64,000 bases of DNA. Origin: Zymoseptoria tritici IPO323. Its lineage: Eukaryota > Ascomycota > Dothideomycetes > Mycosphaerellales > Mycosphaerellaceae. The notes below the pieces were generated by a model, which did not search any database, had not been told where the DNA came from, and worked only from the letters and a program-made list of their open reading frames with translations. Numbering within the stretch: position 1 is the first letter of the stretch; each line of letters opens with the position of its first letter. The DNA lies in NCBI RefSeq assembly GCF_000219625.1, contig NC_018205.1, positions 62,001-126,000 on the forward strand, in the 5' to 3' direction. The position numbers were made by a program, and so were the translations under genes. Below are positions 30,817 to 42,100 of this stretch, piece by piece.

Positions 30817-33165
30817 ATGGACGACAATCCCGAGCGCTCACGCGCTCAACGCGCAGCTTCAAATGCAACAAACAACCAAGCAAGCGAGTCGAACTCCAAA
30901 CCAGCAAGCATCAATGACCCGAGCGAAGAGACGGTGGCTCCGCCGCTATCTGAAGGTCAATCGACTCCAAGCAAGAATCAAGAATCAACCGAAGCAGCGC
31001 CTTCGTCTGCTGCGTCCCACACAGATGAGCAGTTGTACGATTCTACTCCGCCTCGCAAGACCGCATCTGCCCCAGTAACTGTCAAGTCATCTCTGAATGG
31101 CGGGATCAGTGTCGACAAAGACACGATGATTCCTGACGGTGGCTGGCAGACAGTGCCAAACACTCGCAAATCTGACAGTGCGGCACCTCAGTCGCGCGTG
31201 CCAATTCCAGAGTCCAAGCCGCAAATCCTCCCGCCTGTTGCTCCGCTGCAGAGTCTCAAGCCCACTGCTCGGCTGAAGAGTCTCAACCCCACTGCTCGGC
31301 TGCAGGGTCTCAAGCCTGTCACGAAGCCGATTGACCTCAAGTCTGAGCGCCCACCAAAAGCGCCAGCGCATGACCACATCGGAGAGGCTTTCCTCGTGTC
31401 AGCAAGAAAGCAGGAGGACAAGAAGAGCCACAAGAGCCGGACGCAGCAGACGGATGATAAATCGGTTCCTGACACGCAAAGCAATGCAGCCACACCGCCT
31501 GCCATTGATGCGAAGCCCGAAGGAAGGGCAAAGCCTGTCAAGGATGCGAAGCTCGAAGCCAGGACCACTTCTGTGGCCGCCGCAACTCCTGTGGCCGCCG
31601 CAACTCCTGTGGCCGCCGCAACTCCTGTGGTCGAGGCAACTCCCGTGGCCGCCGCAACTCCCGTGGTCGAGGCAACGGCAGAGAAGGAGAAGACCAAGCA
31701 AGAAGCCAAGTCGGTGGAGGCGAACAAGGTCGAGGAGAAGCCAACTGATATCGAGCCACTCCTCACTCTTGAGTCGTTGCCGGTCAACGGCGATCTATCA
31801 CAGTACCGCCTAGATCGGCAGTACATCTGGCCATGCGCACGCTTTGACATCGTCAAGTCAAAGATCTGGGAGGTGAATGATTAAGACCAGCCATGGCTCC
31901 GAGACTGGACCGTTGTGATTCCAGTCGGGGATGCCGTCGATGATCTGTTCCGAGCCTCTCGACCGCAAATGGGAGTCACCTCATACGACGACACCTGTAA
32001 AGATGGACTGATCCGCAGAAAAATACTTGCGAAGCACGATCCAGAGTTCTTCATTGCAATGACTGACAGTCATCTGTGGAAGACATACATCGATGTCTAC
32101 GATCGACTCCTCAAAGCTTCAAGTTTTCCGACTGTATTGACCTTCACCAACACGAACGGCGAGATTGTTGACCTCAACATCGCGTTCGAGATGATGCAAG
32201 ACTCGCTCCTGACGGCTGTTCCGAGAGCTTCTGAAGAGCTCAGCGTCCTCGCCACAACAACCATGAAGGAACTCCGAGTCGCCGTTGGCAAGTGCTGTGC
32301 GGCGATGGACATGTCCGAAGATCAAGTCGGCCGCATCAGCGCCAAGACTGAGAAGTCAAACAGGGCTTACAATCGTCAGGTCGAGGACATCTTGGCAAAT
32401 TGGGCTCTGAAGTTGAAAGAACTTTCGGTGAAGATTGCGAAGAATGCACACCACGAGGATACTCAGAACGCAGTCAAAAAACAGGTCGATGGTATGTTGC
32501 CCGAGTTGGTCGATGCTCGCGTCAAAACCCACATTGCCAGCTTCACTCAGAAGATCGGCATGGCCGGTAACTTGTGCAGACGGAGGACCGCCACGCCACG
32601 GCTCTTGAGGATCAGAAGAAGCAGGCCGCCGCCGCATCAAAGCTCCCTGCTGCCGGCATTGAGGACCTCACCGAGCTGAAGAAGCAAGTTGGCGGCATCC
32701 AAGAGGGTGTAAGCATTGGACTTGAAGGCTTGGCCCACAATGACCAGGCGCTCTACGATTCTTAGAATAAACTCAGTGCTCGCTCGGTGGCGAAAGAGAA
32801 CTCGGGCGGCGGGCACAACAGCACTGGGCATGATTCTTCTGTTGGAACGCTTATGGCTTCGTATGCCGCAGTCGTAGAGAAAACTATTAAGCTCAAGGAG
32901 ACCGTTATTGCTCTTAAGCAGGAGATCGTCGACTAACAGGATACCTTCGCTAACGTCAAGCGGAATCTTGCCAACTAGTAGGCTACTATTGATGAATTGG
33001 TCAAGCTCGCTCGAAATTAGCAAGCGACTATCGACCGGCATACGGCGACGCTCGAAGATCGTCAGCCTGTCATTACTAGAACGAGGAAGGCGCTTAGCAT
33101 TCCAGCTCGAGCATCTACTTAAGACCGCTCTTCTTTCTCCACAGCATTCCGCAACTCTGGTGTTT
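30817..33165 (+). pseudogene. Large disordered/helical protein, ORF 1 of the 8-kb locus
   Basis: ATG at 30817 (CACACCATGG context). Residues 1-250 are disordered, Ser/Ala/Pro/Lys-rich, with two short repeat arrays: LKPTARLKSLNPTARLQ-like units (~31245-31320) and six TPVAAA/TPVVEA units. A TAA at 31882-31884 (probably CAA) precedes a more structured region, starting DQPWLRDWTVVIPVGDAVDD and continuing through WKTYIDVYDRLLKASSFPTV to about 32560. One frameshift near 32570 leads to an Ala/Lys/Glu-rich coiled coil and further TAA/TAG codons after 32763. No family is recognised. Sparse stops suggest a mostly intact gene hit by a few RIP-type changes. Confidence 0.55.
31573..31680. repeat. 18-bp coding minisatellite, 6 copies
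   Basis: Six in-frame 18-bp units (GTGGCCGCCGCAACTCCT and variants with GTGGTCGAGGCAACTCCC) encode VAAATP/VVEATP. Two unit types alternate at the 3' end, consistent with slippage or unequal exchange. Confidence 0.95.
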
Positions 33166-33282
33166 AGTGCACCTTTCCTTACGCCTCGCAACTTTTGGGT
33201 GTCCTTGCGCCTCCGCTCTTTCATCACCTTTCATCAACTTCTGTGCACTTCATTGAAACCACATGATCTCCATCACCCAACA

Positions 33283-34980
33283 ATGGCAGACCCAACCAAC
33301 GATCGTGGGACCAATGCACCGAACAATCAACATCGACCAGAAACACACCAAGCCGTCATGCAAAGAAGCACCCAAGATGACCAGCAGCTCAATTCGATAC
33401 TCCAGCCACTGGCCGCCATCGATATGAAAACCTTCACGAGCTGTGATCCACACTCCCAACTGCAACAATGGAAGCTTCACGCTGCCAAGGCGAAGTTCGT
33501 ACCCGATCTCGCCTGCAAGGTGATGAATGCGGCATCAGAACAGCTCGAGAAGATCAAGACTGTAGGTGGTGAAGCTTCACGTCAGATAAGCCAGGCAGAG
33601 CATCAAGCCTCTCAGATCGTCACCGAGGCAGAAACCAGAGCATCACACATTGAGCTTCCTCTTCCTGGCGGAGCTGACCTTTGTGTTCCAGTTACTGAAC
33701 ACTCAGCGATCACATTCACGCACCTCATTAAGCATCATCCGCTGCAGACATATCTACGCACGCACTCTTCCACTTGGTATGATTATGCTCGTCGCTTTCC
33801 TCTTGCTCTTCTAATCTAATTAAACTCGTCCGTAGGAACTAAACCTCTACCTCCACGTCCTCCAGAGCAGGACCCTCAGCCGCTAGTTCGGCTGCGTCAT
33901 TGCCAGACAAGCAGCGATCTTGCCGAGCAAAGCAAGAGCGAGATGGATGATCACATCAACAAAGCCCGTGACACCATTGCTAAACAACAGCGTGAAGCGG
34001 AGGAACACCTCGAAAAATCACGTCCGAACCATGCTCAGAGCCAGTTTGTCGTTGACATGGCATCCCTCTTTGACAGCGAAAGCTGCAAGCGAAAGGACGC
34101 CATCATTCAGGGCAAGGACGACAAGATTGCCGAGCTGGGTAAATCCATTCAAGATATGAGAATCGAACAGGGTGTGCAGCCGGGAAAGATCATTGAGTTG
34201 TCGAACAAGCTCAAGGCCGAATCGGATTTGCTCACCAAAGCGAACGGAATCACCGATACAGTACGTAGGGAGCTGAATGAAGAGAAGCAGACTACCGCAC
34301 GCCTGCAAGGCGATCTTACCGCCCGGAAAGAAGACGAAGAGGCCAGACCCACGCATTCCACGTACCAAGCGCTCCTGCGACGCAATGCTACCGTGGAGGA
34401 ACAGCTGCTGCAGTTTAGTGGTGTCGAGTCAGGAGACATCACGAGAAGCAATCACTACCTCTCACGCGAGAACGAACGATTGAGAGCACTTCTGGGAACA
34501 CCACTTTCTGTGTCGAGTTCGACGCCTGCACATTCCTTGCATTCGTTCTCGACCGCCGGACTCTCACCTGCTCCGCAAGTGATGTCACGGCCGCCGACAT
34601 ACGGTACTGGAACGCCACAACATCATGCTTCTTCGTCCTCATCGGGATTCCCGTCTGCTCCGCCGTCCATGTCATCATCGATACGTGCTACGGAAAACTC
34701 GCCGTGCCCACCGAGTGGATCCGTCTTCACTTTGCAACCAATGTCGTTCCCATCAACGTATGACCCGAACCATACACATGGTGACGACCCTTTGTTGGCG
34801 ACTAGTGGCGTACAATCTGGTCTGCCTGGAACGCCCGCGCCAGTGGATCAACATGCGTCCCAGCAAGCAAATAAGAGGCGTCGCACGGATAGCATGCCGC
34901 AAGAGGAGCATGCTGCCATGGCCATGTCGAGGCTTGCAGCCAGTCCAGGGCATCGCCTGACCCAGCTACACGATCACTGA
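33283..34980 (+). CDS. Coiled-coil/Ser-Pro-rich protein, ORF 2 of the 8-kb locus
   Basis: ATG at 33283 follows a CT- and CA-rich leader. The first part (~165 codons) has Gln-rich helices (SRQISQAEHQASQIVTEAET). A probable intron (33777-33835, GTATGA..CCGTAG, 59 nt) removes two in-frame stops, but the two sides are one base out of register, so either the splice sites differ or an indel is present. The second part (from ~33836) is a long coiled coil (33943-34500) followed by a Ser/Pro/His-rich region with a nuclear-type basic patch (NKRRRT, ~34870). It ends at TGA 34978-34980, but a +1 frame continues into the Cys-containing segment at 35037, so the original protein may have been longer. It carries few decay mutations. 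Confidence 0.5.
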
Positions 34981-35036
34981 AAGCTGTTATCCCCAGTCGA
35001 AACCGGAAACCCAACACGAGACCCACCAACTCTGCT

Positions 35037-35612
35037 GTGACGGCCGACGAGATGTTTGGAAAGCTCGACTTTGGGGACGAGTCGAAGAGTGGTGATGATA
35101 AACGATCGGCTTCCTCCACGTGGACGGATTTATTCAAGACCGCCGTCCATCCTCGTCTCACGGCTCTCTTCTGTCGCAATCGAGACAATCTGAACAAAAT
35201 GACGGCGAGTAACAGAGGAGACGGTCGAACCAGGATCGGAGATTGCGCTCAATCCAAACTTGACAAGAAGAGTGTCATGAGTACGGTCGATTTGGGCGAC
35301 GAGTCTTGCACAACCTGCCAAAAGAAGCGACTGGTCTGCGTCCGGAGTAAGAACAGTACGAGACCGATGGCGGTACCCCTCCCGAAAGCGCTCCGCATCG
35401 GATACCAAAGCAGTGACCTACGGTACTGGGTCCTCGATGGTCCTTCACACTCTGAGCAAGATGGCTTACAAGACCATCTCCTGAAAGGAGATGGCGAAAG
35501 CCATTTCGAAGGTCGGCGATCTACGTGCAAAGATTCACCAAGTCAATCAACCACTCGACGATTGGAAAGCAAAAAAGCAAAACTCGAAGGTCTGGAGGAT
35601 GCTGCACATTAG
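35037..35612 (+). CDS. C-terminal segment with a C-x2-C-x6-C motif
   Basis: The frame is open from ~34975 in the +1 register of ORF 2. It contains FGKLDFGDESKSGDDKRSAS and TWTDLFKTAV, then CTTCQKKRLVC (~35309-35341) with a C-x2-C-x6-C spacing, then PLPKALRIGYQSSDLRYWVL. The spacing equals one half of a fungal Zn2Cys6 cluster, but the other three Cys are absent, so a small zinc knuckle is the more cautious reading. It is probably the true C-terminus of ORF 2 after a frameshift or intron. Confidence 0.45.
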   Translation: MTADEMFGKLDFGDESKSGDDKRSASSTWTDLFKTAVHPRLTALFCRNRDNLNKMTASNRGDGRTRIGDCAQSKLDKKSVMSTVDLGDESCTTCQKKRLVCVRSKNSTRPMAVPLPKALRIGYQSSDLRYWVLDGPSHSEQDGLQDHLLKGDGESHFEGRRSTCKDSPSQSTTRRLESKKAKLEGLEDAAH

Positions 35613-38600
35613 CGACCCCGCCACAACTACGAAGAAGGTCTCCGAAGTCGATAGTCGAGAGCTGCAGGCTCAGGAGGCGTTCAAGCTTGCTAAGGACGCT
35701 GTCCAATGCACAGACCTGTCCGTTGACGAGCTCAATGCTGAAATCGAGACTAACGATGGTCGGAGAGCATTCGAAGCTGCCGTGAAGGAACATCAGCCTT
35801 CGCGAAAGGAAGCTTTCGACTACCTGGTCGCAAGCGATCGATACGCCAGTCCAGGCGAAAAGCATACCCTAAGCTCCAACACCACACCGTCCTTTCGCCT
35901 CAGAGAGTACAATTTAGCCACCCCTCTCGAGGATATCCGTTCGATTATGGATGACTAAGTGTCGTCCGATTGGAAGGGTTCCGACATCTGGCGAAGGCTC
36001 AAGAAGCGCGATAAAGACTACAAGTCTCTCTAAGGCGAACACACGACGGCAAAGTCCGAATTGGCAAGGCTATAAATGCGTCTTAACGATGCCGAAGGCG
36101 CTTCTAACAAGGCTACCGACAGCGCAAACAAAGCTAAGGAGCGCATCGGAGTTCTCCAACGACTCCTAGAAGACTCTTAGCGCTAGCTTGCAGATGCGAC
36201 AGATAACTTAGCCAAACTCCAACAAAACTCTGTGGCGTCTAGCGAACTTACGCGTCAGCTTGCATTGTAGAAGACTCGCCTCGACAGCGAGCATAAGGCC
36301 GCTGTGTAGTCGTTAGAACAGGATTATAAGCGTACGGTTACAAAAGCCGAGAACACTCTTTTTGAAGAGCTTACTCGTAAGCACAACGCAGCGCTTTACT
36401 AAGCAGGAAGCCGTCGACAGCGCGGAGTTAGAAAAAGGCCTGTTCGAGCGGCATATCGTATATTAAAACGACGAGATCAAAGGCCTAAAAGGAAGGATAC
36501 AAGGTCTTAAAGCACAACAGTCAAACAACGAGGACACTAAGAACTCTACGATCGGAAAGTTCAGGCGCCCGGCCTAGCACGCCGAAGATCTTGCGGCGGA
36601 ACGTCTAACGAACTATAACACAATAGCAAATTAGCTCTAAACTAAGAAAGATAACTTTAGTAAGGCTTAGGAGGCTATTGCTAAGGAGCAGAAATTGCTC
36701 GCCGAAGTTCGTTAGCATCTTACTAAAGCTAACACTATAGTGCAGGAAGGGAAGGTGCGTAAAGACACACTAGAGACCTAGCTCACCGACGCAAGAACCG
36801 CCGTAGAAGAGGCTGCCGACGAACACGCCGAGACTAGATACTACCTCGAAGCCGAACAGGCCGAGGTCGGTCGGCTTAAGGGTCTCGAATCCGGCTATAA
36901 GACCAAAATCTCGGAGCTTTAGTAGGCTGCCTCGAGCTAATAGGAACTGTACGAGACATCGCTTAAGAAAGTAAAAGAGCTTAAGTAGCAGCTCTAGGAA
37001 TTATAGACCGAATCGACTTCGCGGAAAGATACTATTAGGAGACACGAGAAGACTCTTAGCAACCTTACTACCTAAGTTAACTAGCTCGAAATCGATGTCT
37101 CGGATAAGCGTCGTAACAAAGACAGCCTACGGAAGACTATTAACGGTATTAAGCTCTCGTTACGGGAGGAAGGCCTCCCGACTCTCTTAAGCCTAAACAC
37201 TACCGTAGCCGTCGCATAGATACGTACCTTATAGAAAGAGATGTCTAAATAGGCTCGGGATTAATTCGCTAGGATATAAGAGCTCGAGGTCCTTAAAGCT
37301 AATCTAGGTACCGTTAAGACCGAGCTACTTCTTAGCTATAGTATCTCTACTAATAATAAGCCGGTAATAGAAAAATCTCGTAGTTTCTATCGACGAAGCT
37401 CGTCTCCGACTTAAAGGGCTGTACAACGGTACGTAGGTAGTCGCTGCTACCTCTACCGACTTTAGAGTCTAATGTGCTAACTTAGTCTAATCGATAAAGG
37501 ATCTATAGAGCTATATCGTCGGTCGTGTTTACGTACTCCTTCCTTTTAAGGAATTCTCCCGTAAGTTCTAGCAGCGTATGTCCTAGATCGTAGAATACTA
37601 TATCGAGATGGACTAAACTAACTTTCCGGCCGCTCTTCCTCCCGTAGCGTAGAAACGTAGTAGCTATATACGAGAAGTAACGATGTTTAAGTCGTAGGTC
37701 GAATAGGAGTTAGAGAGTGTCGACCTCCCGGAAGGATTACTATTAACCGCGTATACGAAGATTTAGGCCATTAAGTCTCGGCTTACGAGTAAAAAAGCCG
37801 CCCTAGGTAGGGTCTAGACCGAGCTTAGTAAAGTAGGCTACCTGTCTACCGTCTATATTAACGCCCTAACCAGCACACGCATTCAAAAGTTAAAAGAAGC
37901 GTCAAAATCGGCACACAACATAATAGATTACCTAACGCGAGAGCTGGCATTAATTATCCCGGGCTACTTATCGCAACATCGAGAAGAAGGCATGTTACTC
38001 GTACGCGATCTGTACTATAAGCTCTCTCGAACCGAGCACAGTCGATGCACCCTACGCATTCCGATTAATAACGATATGCTAGATTAGGACTTGTCCTTCG
38101 TCGATTCGCGGCTTATCTCCCGTAAGACCGTCTATTAGTATCGATCGATCGACTCGTACTTCCTACACGTCGTATTTGTCGCACATAGTCCGAACAACGC
38201 CGAAAGGACACTTATGCTTGTCGAAAGCGTGTTAATAGATCTGCTCGAATTCGGAAGCGAACTCGGCTTTCCGGCTCGCGCGAGAGTTGCCATAGCCTGT
38301 CCTGTCTTGTGCAGGCGTTTCCACGATATACCGTTAACTTAGAGAACGGCGATCATGTCCCTCGCGCTCTGTCGATCGATCGAACTAGCTATTCGCTGTC
38401 GGGTCGAACTTAACACGGACTGCCTTAAAACCATGATCGAAGACGTTGGAGACGTGACTACGGCAGAACCCACGCACCCCGTCTTGGAGCATATGCTGAA
38501 CTGGATCGGCGCTGCCATTGAACAACCGGGCAAGACGCCAGTCGCGAGTGCCCAGGACATTCCAGAATCCTTGGTTCCTTTACCCGATGGGCGTTTGATA

Positions 38601-38789
38601 GCACATCGCGGCGCGCTGTGGGTCCTTGACGAGAAACATAATCGCATTCGATTGTATGACTGCGACGCAATGGAACACATCAACCACGTGGACAAGGATC
38701 AGCTTCGATTCCCATCACCGCGAAGGATCTTGGAGTTTTCGATGCTCCCATCAACATGGCCTACCAGCAATGTAGCGTGGCCTGGTTGA
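35491..38789 (+). pseudogene. Long coiled-coil protein with C-terminal globular part, ORF 3
   Basis: The frame starts at ATG 35491 (or upstream at ~35429, with a TGA between). It is open to TAA 35956-35958, then runs for 2.4 kb with dozens of TAG/TAA where Gln or Trp fit, then is open again from about 38343 to TGA 38787-38789. Two single-base frame changes (~36395 and ~37375) are needed. Residues to ~620 form an SMC-like long coiled coil (heptads of Leu, Glu and Lys). The last ~450 are globular, with blocks such as YIVGRVYVLLPFKEFSRKF, ELALIIPGYLSQHREEGMLL and SYFLHVVFVAHSPNNAERTL. No ABC or Walker motif was seen, so it is not an SMC ATPase. The family is not recognised. Confidence 0.5.
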
Positions 38790-38839
38790 GTGATCATTTC
38801 GAAGTCGCCGTGAGCAGGACCTTGGGTTGATCGAACCTG

Positions 38840-39140
38840 TTTGATTTGCCACTTGTGGATCACCATCTGTCTACCATTTGTACACCGGTCTGTGTCTGCA
38901 ATTTGTGGATCGCTCAACGTTCGCGGCTTGCGGACGATTTTGCCTGTCACTTTACAGGTCCCGTCTATCTGTCATTTGCAGACATCTCCTTGCCTACTAT
39001 TCGTAGGTCGCTTCTTGCCTTTTTGCCGATTGCAGGTCTTCTCATGAACGACCTCCCGTGATTTGTCCTATACAGATCCCTTACTCGCCACATGCGAGTA
39101 CGTTGATGACCATTTGTCTCTTTGATTCCCAACTATCTGC
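38840..39140. repeat. Array of covarying mini-hairpins
   Basis: About ten tiny stem-loops lie in ~290 bp. The best are CCTGT-CACTTT-ACAGG (38943-38958), TCTGT-CATTT-GCAGA (38968-38982, one T-G pair), CCTAC-TATTC-GTAGG (38993-39007), ATTTGT-CCTAT-ACAGAT (39061-39077) and TACTCGC-CACAT-GCGAGTA (39082-39100). Stems differ but stay paired, and loops approximate CAYTT. Three more of the same type occur at 53698-53748. The array begins ~50 bp after ORF 3 ends. Confidence 0.7.
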
Positions 39141-42100
39141 AGGTCGTTTTTGCCTGCCGCTGATGATCCCAGTTGTCCAGGTCGTCGCAATGGATATGGT
39201 GGAAAGTGGACAAGCGAGTTGGGTTGGTGGTGTGACGAGGAAAGACGGAGCAGCTCAAGGACTACGAAATATCTGCATCGAGTTCGGGCGACGAGGATGT
39301 GTGGATTGTGCTGGAGAAATATCATTATTGAGGCGGATTCACCAGATAGCAGTCGAAGACGAAGCAAACTAAACAACAGATCAGATCTCGCCAACGCTCT
39401 TCTCCTCCGGTCTCGAATTTGAGTCAAGTTGGTTAAGCAAGCAAGGGACCCTCGGACTTGATGCTCTAGTTGAATGAACATCAGCGGATTCGGATTCGGA
39501 TTCGGACGACCCGCCCAGTTCCCACCTTTCGCATCGTCTTGACCGACATCACAAGGACCATCGACAATACAGCCCACTTCACCTTTGGGTTCTACAGCGT
39601 GAGAATCGACTTCGCCATCACCTCGGACTGACTGATCTCGGAGGTGAGAATTCCCCTTGTCTCCTTATCGGTGTCCGCGCTCACTGCCACCTAGAAGGCT
39701 ATTGGAAAGCTGTCCGAACACCAGATGGTTATCATCAACAACTTCGACAACGACACGAGGCAGCCGCGAGCCAGTCTTTACGAATACCCGCAACCTACAT
39801 CTACGACTACGGCAGTCCAATGCAGATCCAAGGCGATGAACATGACAAGAGGCGCGGCGAGAACAAGGAGACAGGAAGCGGGTTGGGAGACGCAGGACGC
39901 GGGATGGTTCCAAACATGCGAGCATGCCAACACAAAGTCGGTCGAGGAACTGGACGGCCGTCGAAGAGCTGGATGCGTTGGACTGCGATAAATCAGCACG
40001 AATCTCATTGAGCTGCGGAGTGTTGTGGTGGCGATCGAGTGCTGGAGCGCCAGAGGGAGGGTGAGCTGTTGCCCATCTTCGAACGGCGATCGAGCAGCCA
40101 AGCCACAATAACAGGACACTCCACGAATGAGCACGGACTTGGCTGCACTACTTGCAGTCTCTCGAAGGATGCTCATTCAGCTCTGCTCAACAAGCGCAGT
40201 ATGCCCGATCATCTCGCTGTAAGACAACCACGAACAGAAAGCCAAGTCCCGTCGTGCAGAACCCAGGACACACCAACTGGAACCCATCCGATTGTCCGGA
40301 ATCGCCGCTTCCAGAGGTCGAAAGCGAAATCACAATCCGAGAGCAGATCGCCAAAGAGATGAGAACACCATTGGAAAGAACGCTGTGATGCAACTGAACA
40401 GCCTGTCTGGAGTGCGTCGAGATGCAGCCATGTCCAGCTGATCCGCTTCTTTTGTCGGTCAAGCAAATCTGACCTCGAACGATAACATGATGGCTAGAGA
40501 ACAAACTTGAGGATGATTCAAGGTCAATTGTGCCGTGTGAATGCTGTTCACAACACTATCGCCGTCGCCAAACTCGGCAACGCGCAGCCGGGAACAGCGA
40601 TCCCTTGGAATCTCATACAGCAGCGGCATTTCGTGCACCAGACGGCATCGCCTTCGACAGCAGCGCCTTCACGCGAATGCCCTTTGCTTCGTCTTCTGCA
40701 CTCTTTCTCTTCGAGACTTCACTTTCCTTTGACTAGTGTACCGACCGCCTCCGCTTGTGGACGAGGAGCTATGGTATGCTCGCACGGCCGGCCTTTGTTC
40801 CCTCTCTCTCTCTCTTCCTTCTCTTCTCTTGCGCCGCTCGCGTGGGTTATTGCATACGGACAGGGTCAATAATTCCACGACGCTTTCACCGGTCTCTTAG
40901 GTCCATCCGCTGGCGACCACGAGGAAATGGCATGCTACAAGATGCCTCCGGTGAAGAACATTGCGGGCCAAAATTCGGATGGTTGCTCAACACACGCCAA
41001 TGCCGAGGATACGGATAGCTCAGTTCACGGAAATCAAGGCGTTGTTCCTCACAAGAGACTGTGATCACCGATATTGGGAGATGCCGCCAACAATAGCCTG
41101 CACTCCATGGACAATCATTGGCAACCTTGGCCCGGTCCCCTTGGACTACATCAAGCAAAGCACGAGCTCGAGCAATTATTTCAACACCTACGGATGGACT
41201 TGATTCTTCACTTTAGCAGTGCATCAGCCGCAGGCCGGAAAAATTGATTTCGATACTGCAACGACGGACGACCGTGGCGGAGAGGCACCGCCGATCGGTC
41301 GCTTGTTGGAATTGGTCTTGGCTGGGGAGTTGCGAACTCTTCTAACTGACTGCAATCGATGCTGCACTTTTTGAAGGGTGGGTTGGAATGCCAGTCATTT
41401 TTTGGCGGATGTTGCCGATGACCTCGCCGATGGACCTCCACAATACTCTCTCACGATCCCACGCCACCTTATACATTCCACGCGCCATCTTTCCTCTGGC
41501 ACCACCGCGCTCCCCTCGATGCCATTACCGCGGCCACCGCAACTGCATGTCTCGATTCTCCATCCAACCCAAACTCCGCGCCATCAACACATCTCGCAAT
41601 CTACGCTCGCCAGAACAACATCTTCCCTCGACCTCCCATGCCCGGAACTTGGCTTCTACGCCCTGATGGCAGCGTATCTGTCTGACCCGTAACAGCATCA
41701 GTCTCAAACGACAATAGTGCTTGGAGCATAGCCTTCGAGCGAGCATGGCAGTCGCACGAGTGAGCGAGGAGGATTGGACGCGGAAGAGAACATTGAGGAC
41801 TGAGTGCTTGGTGAGAGGAGGAGAGAGAGCAGATAAAGGAGGTCTAAGTGGGCTTTTGTGAGCGATGGTCTGGTCGAACTAGTGGCGTCTCTTGACCTGG
41901 AATTTACGGCCGGGCATCCTATTGCTTGTGGTGGATTTCGCATTCCCTGAATTTGGATGACCCGTGATTACTTCCTGAAGAGTAGAAGGGAAGAAGGTTC
42001 CCAGCCCAATCGCCTTTCTCACACGCAGGACTCGCCCAGGTGGAACGAACCGGCAATTCATGAAGTGCCAGTGGATCGCCCGATCGCCTCCGCTCTCACA

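Noticed and set aside
31188..31856. 222-codon minus-strand ORF
   Set aside because: It is the antisense of the disordered repeat region of ORF 1. Its Gly/Ala/Val repeats are the mirror of the 18-bp minisatellite, and the plus frame has the start context and continues further.
35309..35341. Zn2Cys6 transcription factor
   Set aside because: Only one C-x2-C-x6-C half is present; the other three cysteines and the linker are missing.
35491..38789. SMC/condensin ATPase
   Set aside because: Long coiled coil only; no Walker A, signature or Walker B motif was found in any frame of the locus.
38840..39140. CRISPR-like array
   Set aside because: Units are hairpins with differing stems rather than identical repeats with unique spacers, no cas genes exist, and the organism looks eukaryotic.
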